From positions 2,540,001 through 2,604,000 of the forward strand of contig OX442317.1 of assembly GCA_949358305.1 (NCBI GenBank): a stretch of 64,000 nt of DNA. Direction: 5' to 3'. The position numbers and the translations under genes are program-made. Below the pieces are notes generated by a model. The model was not told the DNA's origin, did not search any database, and was given only the letters and a program-made list of their open reading frames with translations. Origin of the DNA: Strigamia acuminata. Taxonomy: Eukaryota > Arthropoda > Chilopoda > Geophilomorpha > Linotaeniidae. The number at the start of each line of letters is the position of its first letter. Within the stretch, counting starts at the first letter, position 1. Below are positions 56,301 to 64,000 of the stretch, one piece after another.

Positions 56301-56517
56301 ACGCATATATATATCGCAGACATATCGCGCCCACGACAAAGCACAAACCCATGCAGTCACCAAAGAATATTTACGCCGCTTCCACGCACGTTTTATTTTC
56401 TCACAGGCCTCTACACATTTAACTTGCGCGCGCACTTGCTACGTGCTCGTGTGGTCACAATAAATACCTAATTTTCATTAAAATAACGAATGAACGAAAT
56501 CACTTCAACCACACTTG

Positions 56518-59500
56518 CTACGGTCGACGCATCGACGGCGATTCGCATGCGTTACCCCAATACCGATAAAAAATCGCAGAAAACACTAATCCCGACCCAA
56601 AAACCGCCAAAATTACCCTCAACACACGCCAACAACCTTCCACCACTTAAATTACACCGGAAAAAAACAATTTTCAAACCGAAAAATCAACAAAAAAGGC
56701 CAAAAAAATATGCAAACAAAGAGAAAAGATCAATTATCGAGGCAAATCCCACCACAATACAACGCATCAGCCGGTATACACTTAAGCGTACAGTGCACAA
56801 CACTACTGTTTATTTTCAATGATCCAATAAATAAAATTTGAAACAAAGTTGAGTGGAATTGTACGTTTCTTGTATATTAAAGTTTTATTTTGTTTGTTTA
56901 CACTTAATTTTTTTTTTCCATCATAGAATGGCGACTCGATACTTTTGTAGCTCGAATTCACTTCGTAAACGTGGTCGGTGTTCATCACGCGTCAATGCGC
57001 TCGTGCAATAGTATAGGCGCGCATACGATTTGATGCGCGCAAAAACTTGCAAAACTTGCACGGAATTTGGGCAATTTTTGACAAATTTCAGCAGATTTTG
57101 CCTGTATTTGACAAATTTCAGAAGATTTTTGCCTATATTTGACAAATTTCAGAAGATTTCCTCAATCCTCATACATTTGCTGAAATTTCTCATAAAATTT
57201 CTAAAATTAATTGAAATTTGTCTGAAATTTGTCTGGAATTTGTCAAATATTGTCAAAAATCCGTGGAAATTTGACAATACTGGCAAAAATCCATGTAAAT
57301 TTGTCAAAAATTGCCATAATTCGGTGCAAATTGTGTTAGATATTGGAAAAATTTTTTTAACGATCCAACGCGCCAGTAAATCGCGCGTGCACACGCATGG
57401 ATTTTTCGTCATAGTTGGATGCGCGCAAACCTCACGTAACTTGCGCCAAAATTTGGCAATTTTTGACAAATTTCAGCAGATTTTTGCCAGTATTTGACAA
57501 ATTTCCACTGATTTTTGACAATATTTGACCCAACAACTGCGCCACGTTCCAGGCGCCGGTTTAGGCATTTTAGACCCGTTTTAGACCGTTTTAGATGGCG
57601 AAAACGTTCTCTCCATCATTTTCTACCCCTGGGTGAGGTTTTCAGCGTTCATGATTGATGAAAAAGCTGTTTTCTAACTAGCTGTCCCATTGCTAGTTTT
57701 GGCGTCAGGTTTTAGCAACCTTCCGATCCGACTCTGTCGTCTGCACGACCTCCAAGACTGTTTTAGGGTTAATTTGAGTCAAATAATTCATTCTGGGGGT
57801 TGTTTTGGGTTTTTTACAGTGTGTTTTTGTAGTTTTTATTGGTTTCAAACATTGTCAATTCTTTATACAAGTGTAACTTTCATTTCTCTGTATTTTGAGA
57901 ACTTTGCATTGCAGCAAAGTTCATTTCTTGCCCCTTAATTATTGTGTAATTGTTGGTTTTCAAGCCCGTTTTTTAACAATAACTTTATTTGAAGTGCCTA
58001 TTGTTTCAGGCACGTGCTTCCACGTGCCTTTTATTGTTGAGCAATTTCTTGGGCAGTTGCGCTCCTGTTGCTAGCATTGCCGCGCGTTCTCCGCGCGTGT
58101 ACTCGCGCGTTTCGCATCACACACATTCGGGTTCGATGGCCTATCGCGGCGGCACATTGTGTGGCATAGCGCGGCACGTTGCAATTACGTGACGTGGCAC
58201 GTTGCTGTTACGTGACGCGATAGCCAGTATTTAAGCAGGGGATTCCATCATCGTTTACACAAATGCGCATTGCAACGTGGAGGCGCATTCGAGTCCTTTT
58301 CCCAAGCGAAATCGTATTCGATTCGCTTTCGAATCGAATACGAGTTTTGTCCTTTTTCAACGCGAAATCGTATTCGATTCGCTTTCGAATCGTATACGAG
58401 ATGGTCGATGATTTTTGTTTCCCGGACTTTGATTCGTATTCGAGTTGTTACGAGTTTCGTATTTTGATCGTATTCGTATTCGAATCGAATTCGAATCGTA
58501 TTCGAATCGAATACGAATCGAATTCGAGTCGTATTCGAGATGGTCGATGATTTCCACTCGCTCGTATACGCGTTGTATACGAGCTCGTATTTTGATCGTA
58601 ATCGTAAACGAATCGTTTACAAGTCGTATACAAGTTGTATACGACGTGTATACACCTCGTATACGAACGAAGTTTGGAAAATCCACCGGATACTTACTAC
58701 GACATGAAAACACATAGTAGTCACATACGTCTTATTTGGAAATTGTGTTTTCACAAACTTCGTTCGTATACGAGGTGTATACACGTCGTATACAACTTGT
58801 ATACGACTTGTAAACGATTTGTTTACGATTACGATCAAAATACGAGCTCGTATACAACGCGTATACGAGCGAGTGGAAATCATCGACCATCTCGAATACG
58901 ACTCGAATTCGATTCGAATACGATTCGAATTCGATTCGAATACGAATACGATCAAAATACGAACTCGTAACAACTCGAATACGAATCAAAGTCCGGGAAA
59001 CAAAAATCATCGACCATCTCGTATACGATTCGAAAGCGAATCGAATACGATTTCGCGTTGAAAAAGGACAAAACTCGTATTCGATTCGAAAGCGAATCGA
59101 ATACGATTTCGCTTGGGAAAAGGACTCGAATGCGCCTCCACGTTGCAATGCGCATTTGTGTAAACGATGATGGAATCCCCTGCTTAAATACTGGCTATCG
59201 CGTCACGTAACAGCAACGTGCCACGTCACGTAATTGCAACGTGCGCGCTATGCCACACAATGTGCCGCCGCGATAGGCCATCGAACCCGAATGTGTGTGA
59301 TGCGAAACGCGCGAGTACACGCGCGGAGAACGCGCGGCAATGCTAGCAACAGGAGCGCAACTGCCCAAGAAATTGCTCAACAATAAAAGGCACGTGGAAG
59401 CACGTGCCTGAAACAATAGGCACTTCAAATAAAGTTATTGTTAAAAAACGGGCTTGAAAACCAACAATTACACAATAATTAAGGGCAAGAAATGAACTTT

Positions 59501-60902
59501 GCTGCAATGCAAAGTTCTCAAAATACAGAGAAATGAAAGTTACACTTGTATAAAGAATTGACAATGTTTGAAACAATAAAAACTACAAAAACACACTTGT
59601 AAAAAACCCAAAACAACCCCCAGAATGAATTATTTGACTCAAATTAACCCTAAAACAGTCTTGGAGGTCGTGCAGACGACAGAGTCGGATCGGAAGGTTG
59701 CTAAACCTGACGCCAAAACTAGCAATGGGACAGCTAGTTAGAAAACAGCTTTTTCATCAATCATGAACGCTGAAAACCTCACCCAGGGGTAGAAAATGAT
59801 GGAGAGAACGTTTTCGCCATCTAAAACGGTCTAAAACGGGTCTAAAATGCCTAAACCGGCGCCTGGAACGTGGCGCAGTTGTTGGGTCAAATATTGTCAA
59901 AAATCAGTGAAATTTGTCAAATACTGGCAAAAATCTGCTGAAATTTGTCAAAAATGCCAAATTTTGGCGCAAGTTACGTGAGGTTTGCGCGCATCCAACT
60001 ATGACGAAAAATCCATGCGTGTGCACGCGCGATTTACTGGCGCGTTGGAAGCGTTAAAATAAATTTTTCCAATATCTAACACAATTTGCACCGAATTATG
60101 GCAATTTTTGACAAATTTACATGGATTTTTGCCAGTATTTGACAAATTTCCACGGATTTTTGACAATATTTGACAAATTCCAGACAAATTTCAGACAAAT
60201 TTCAATTAATTTTAGAAATTTTATGAGAAATTTCAGCAAATGTTTGAGGATGAGGAAATCTTCTGAAATTTGTCAAATATAGGCAAAAATCTTCTGAAAT
60301 TTGTCAAATACAGGCAAAAATCTGCTGAAATTTGTCAAAATTGCCCAAATTCCGTGCAAGTTTTGCAAGTTTTGCGCGCATCAAATTGTATGCGCGCCTA
60401 TACTATTGCACGAGCGCATTGACGCGTGATGAACACCGACCACGTTTACGAAGTGAATTCGAGCTACAAAAGTATCGAGTCGCCATTCTATGATGGAAAA
60501 AAAAAATTAAGTGTAAACAAACAAAATAAAAACTTTAATATACAAGAAACGTACAATTCCACTCAACTTTGTTTCAATTTTATTATTGGATCATTGAAAA
60601 TAAACAGTAGTGTTGTGCACTGTACGCTTAAGTGTATACCGGCGATGCGTTGTTTTGTGGTGGGGATTTGCCTCGATAATTGATCTTTTCTCTTTGTTTG
60701 CAATATTTTTTTGGCCTTTTTTGTTGATTTTTCGGTTTGAAATTGTTTTTTTCCGGTGTAATTTAAGTGGTAGGAAGGTTGTTGCGTGTGTTGAGGGTAA
60801 TTTTGGCGGTTTTTGGGTCGGGATTAGTGTTTCAGCGATTTTTTATCGGTATTTGGGGTTTGATGCAGCGGATAGCGCATGCGAATCGCCGTCGACCGTA
60901 GC
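56518..60902. repeat. 4.4-kb near-perfect palindrome
   Basis: Left arm from GCTACGGTCGAC (56518) to ~58700 is repeated inverted from ~58720 to 60902. It includes AT-rich TTGACAAATTTCAGCAGATT runs, the CGTGCTTCCACGTGCCT block and the hairpin core. Arms differ only by scattered substitutions and small indels. No conserved coding exon: ORFs in the arms are mirrored copies of the same DNA, for example 57989-58192 and 59195-59428. Confidence 0.93.
58262..59155. repeat. Palindrome core built from the hairpin satellite
   Basis: Contains two hairpin units per arm (GATTCGCTTTCGAATC stems) and one copy of the 551-type unit. The ~80-bp asymmetric spacer lies at ~58674-58757. It is the same spacer as in the 24-27 kb array but in the opposite orientation. 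Confidence 0.93.
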
Positions 60903-62050
60903 ATTAGCAATTGCAACGTGCCGCGCTATGCCACACAATGTGCCGCCGCGATAGGCCATCGAATCCGAATGTGTGTGATGCGAAACGCGAGTACGCGCGC
61001 GGAGAACGCGCGGCAATGCTAGCAACAGGAGCGCAACTGCCCAAGAAATTGCTCAACAATAAAAGGCACGTGGAAGCACGTGCCTGAAACAATAGGCACT
61101 TCAAATAAAGTTATTGTTAAAAACGGGCTTCAAAACCAACAATTACACAATAATTAAGGGGCAAGAAATGAACTTTGCTGCAATGCAAAGTTCTCAAATA
61201 CAGAGAAATGAAAGTTACACTTGTATAAAGAATTGACAATGTTTGAAACCAATAAAAACTACAAAAACACACTTGTAAAAACCCAAACAACCCCCAGAAT
61301 GAATTATTTGACTCAAATTAACCCTAAACAGTCTTGGAGGTCGTGCAGACGACAGAGTCGGATCGGAAGGTTGCTAAAACCTGACGCCAAAACTAGCAAT
61401 GGGACAGCTAGTCTAGAAAACAGCTTTTTCATCAATCATGAACGCTGAAAACCTCACCAGGGTAAGAAATGATGGAGAGAACGTTTTCGCCATCTAAAAC
61501 GGTCTAAAACGGGTCTAAAATGCCTAAACGGCGCCTGGAACGTGGCGCAGTTGTTGGGTCAAATATTGTCAAAAATCAGTGGAAATTTGTCAAATATAGG
61601 CAAAAATCTGCTGAAATTTGTCAAAAATTGACCAAATTCCGTGCAAGTTTTGCAAGTTTTGTGCGCATCAAGCCATGCGCGCCTATACTATTGCACGAGC
61701 GCATTGACGCGTGATGAAAACCGACCACGTTTATATCAGTGAATTCGAGCTACAAAAGTATCGAATCGCCATTCTAGTATGGAACAAAAAAAATTAAAAA
61801 TAAAAACTTTAATATACGAGAAACGTACAATTCCACTCAACTTTGTTTCAAATTTTATTTATTGGATCATTAAAAATAAACAGTAGTGTTGTGCACTGTA
61901 CACTTAAATGTATACCGCAGTACAAGTACCGCGGTCCCGGTACTGCACCGGTACACGTAAAAACGCGAGTTTCTCAAATTTAAAAAGTTGATGTCGGCGG
62001 CGATGCGTTGTTTTGTGGTGAGAATTTGCCTCGAGAATTGATCTTATCTC
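60903..62050. repeat. Partial third copy of the palindrome arm
   Basis: Starts at a point equivalent to ~59226 and follows the right arm to its outer part with an internal deletion (joins near 61590). It is in the same orientation as 59226-60700. It lacks the hairpin core. Confidence 0.85.
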
Positions 62051-62404
62051 TTTGTTTGCAATATTTTTTTTGGCATTCTTTGTTGATTTTTCGGTTTGAA
62101 TTTGTTTTTTTCCGGTGTAATTTGAGTGGTGGAAGGTTGTTGGGGTGTGTTGAGGGCAATTTTGGTTATTTGTTGATTTTTAATTGATTTAATCGTTTTC
62201 TGTTTGTTTTTGCTGGTTTTTAATCGATTTTTCTGTATTTTGGTCAATTTTACCAATTGTAATTGTTATTTGTCATTCTGAATTGATTATTGTCCGATTT
62301 TATTCGATTATTGTCAGATTTCAGTCGATTTTTGTCGATTTCTAATCAATGTTTATACATTTCTTATCAAGTTTTGTATATTTTTGTTTGATTTTTAATC
62401 ATAT

Positions 62405-62776
62405 TTGTTCCTTTTTAATCAAAGTCGAAAACGAGTTGTAAATGCGTTCGTATGCGACGCGAACGCGTATTGGAGTCGATTCCAAGTTCGTATTCCATCG
62501 CGAACGCGCATTTGAGACGTAAACAAGTTTATCTTTTCACTCTCGCTTGATCCCCCTTTATCGCGCCTCATTGCTCCTGTGAAAAAAAATATATGAGAAT
62601 GCACAGAAATGAACCTTCCAATACTTACATGAAAATTGGCAACCTTGACACAAAACAGTCTATCGACACTCCCAACACCACCCCGGACATTTTTCGGAAG
62701 AGTTTGGTCACCCGGAATCCGCAGAATAGTCTCCCCCGAAATGCGGATTTCGCGGACGCCAATCCGCGAAAAGGAT
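62405..62776 (-). repeat. Module B, inverted copy
   Basis: Reverse complement of 23449-23800 with scattered differences; ends CGCGAAAAGG next to module A. Confidence 0.85.
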
Positions 62777-62782
62777 AAAAAA

Positions 62783-63115
62783 TTTCCAATGTATAAACTT
62801 TATTTCTGTTTTCAGTTTCCTGATATGATTAAAGAAAATCCTAAATATTATTTCCAAACATTTATCAAATTCTTTTCAAAAGCAGTTGTGGAGGCGTCTA
62901 CTACGAACGAGTCATCGTGGGCGTCAAATTTGAATATTTTTAACTTTCTGCGTTTGCACGAATTCGCAGAATTCGTCCACTGGCATCGTGGCGACGCATG
63001 GTCGACATTTTGTATTCATATGTGACGCGCACTCTATTTACTCACGTAGAACACACGAATCGCGCGCGTCAACGCGCACATGTAAATTTAGTTTCACTGA
63101 ATCGCGTACGAGTTT
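62783..63115 (+). repeat. Module A, inverted copy
   Basis: Reverse complement of 28166-28503, nearly identical. Here A lies directly against B, unlike at 23-28 kb where the array separates them. Confidence 0.88.
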
Positions 63116-64000
63116 TTCCCTTTTTCAACGCGAAATCGTATTCGACTCGCTTTCTAGTCGAGTACGAATTTTGCCCTTCTTCAACGCGAAATCGTATTCG
63201 ACTCGCTTTCTAGTCGAGTACGAATTTTGCCCTTCTTCACGCGAAATCGTATTCGACTCGTTTTCGAGTCGAATGCGAATTTTGCCCTTCTTTCAACGCG
63301 AAATCGTATTCGACTCGTTTTCGAGTCGAATGCGAATTCGTATTCGACTCGTTTTCGAGTCGAATGCGAATTTTGTCCTTCTTCAACGCGAAATCGTATT
63401 CGACTCGTTTTCGAGTCGAGTACGAATTTTGCCCTTCTTCAACGCGAAATCGTATTCGACTCGTTTTCGAGTCGAGTACGAGTTTTGCCCTTCTTCAACG
63501 CGAAATCGTATTCGACTCGTTTTCGAGTCGAGTACGAGTTTTGCCCTTCTTCAACGCGAAATCGTATTCGACTCGTTTTCGAGTCGAGTACGAATTTTGC
63601 CCTTCTTCAACGCGAAATCGTATTCGACTCGTTTTCGAGTCGAGTACGAGTTTTGCCCTTCTTCAACGCGAAATCGTATTCGACTCGTTTTCGAGTCGAA
63701 TGCGAATTCGTATTCGACTCGTTTTCGAGTCGAATGCGAATTTTGCCCTTCTTCAACGCGAAATCGTATTCGATTCGCTTTCGAATCGTATACGAGATGG
63801 TCGATTTTTGTTTCCCGGACTTTGATTCGTATTCGAGTTGTTACGAGTTCGTATTTTGATCGTATTCGTATTCGAATCGAATTCGAATCGTATTCGAATC
63901 GAATACGAATCGAATTCGAGTCGTATTCGAGATGGTCGATGATTTCCACTCGCTCGTATACGCGTTGTATACGAGCTCGTATTTTGATCGTAATCGTAAA
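63116..64000 (+). repeat. Second hairpin array, runs off the right edge
   Basis: About 11 copies of the 56-bp unit (same strand as 23805-24665), then the beginning of a 551-type unit. Most outer units carry GAGTACGA in place of GAATGCGA, as at the outer edge of the array near 28 kb. Confidence 0.95.

Noticed and set aside
57989-59428. Mirrored ORFs with a hydrophobic start in the palindrome arms
   Set aside because: They are the same DNA read from each arm; the third copy at 60904-61104 is frameshifted relative to them. No domain and no splice structure.

Overview
The window is nuclear DNA of an invertebrate animal, probably an arthropod. Genes have short GT-AG introns, one is a clear myelin regulatory factor (MYRF) orthologue, and one is a secreted CUB protein of a type that is abundant in arthropods. 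The species cannot be fixed from the sequence. There is no bacterial operon, rRNA gene or CRISPR array.

Layout. Positions 1-21.2 kb form an ordinary host neighbourhood of AT-rich introns and intact genes: MYRF (minus, runs off the left edge, two alternative first exons), a secreted CUB protein (plus), C2CD5 (minus, 22 coding exons), a secreted coiled-coil protein (plus) and a gamma-glutamyltransferase-like enzyme (minus). Their exons were chained by hand. Every complete gene joins into one open frame whose length is a multiple of three.

Positions 21.5-29.5 kb are repeats: a ~1 kb inverted-repeat element, then a ~4.4 kb array of 56-bp units that each carry a perfect 18-nt hairpin core. The two arms of this array lie in opposite orientation around near-identical 551-bp tandem units.

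Positions 29.7-49.5 kb are a gene island that looks different from the host genes: CpG-rich exons, introns filled with microsatellites and homopolymers, and seven intact spliced genes. One encodes a complete piggyBac-type transposase with all three catalytic Asp residues and the C-terminal Cys-rich domain. The other six encode charged, probably nuclear proteins (C2H2-like fingers, a PHD-like finger, coiled coils, acidic or basic tails) that I do not recognise. Whether they form one large mobile unit is the main open question.

Positions 50-64 kb are again repeats: fold-back elements, a 391-bp hAT-like element with a perfect 8-bp target duplication, a ~4.4 kb palindrome (56.5-60.9 kb) whose core is the same hairpin repeat as at 24-28 kb, a partial third copy of its arm, and a second hairpin array running off the right edge.

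Working together: the host genes are separate functions (membrane-released transcription factor, C2-domain trafficking protein, secreted proteins, peptidase). For the island I infer only that a transposase sits among DNA- or chromatin-binding candidates. Nothing in the sequence proves that they cooperate.
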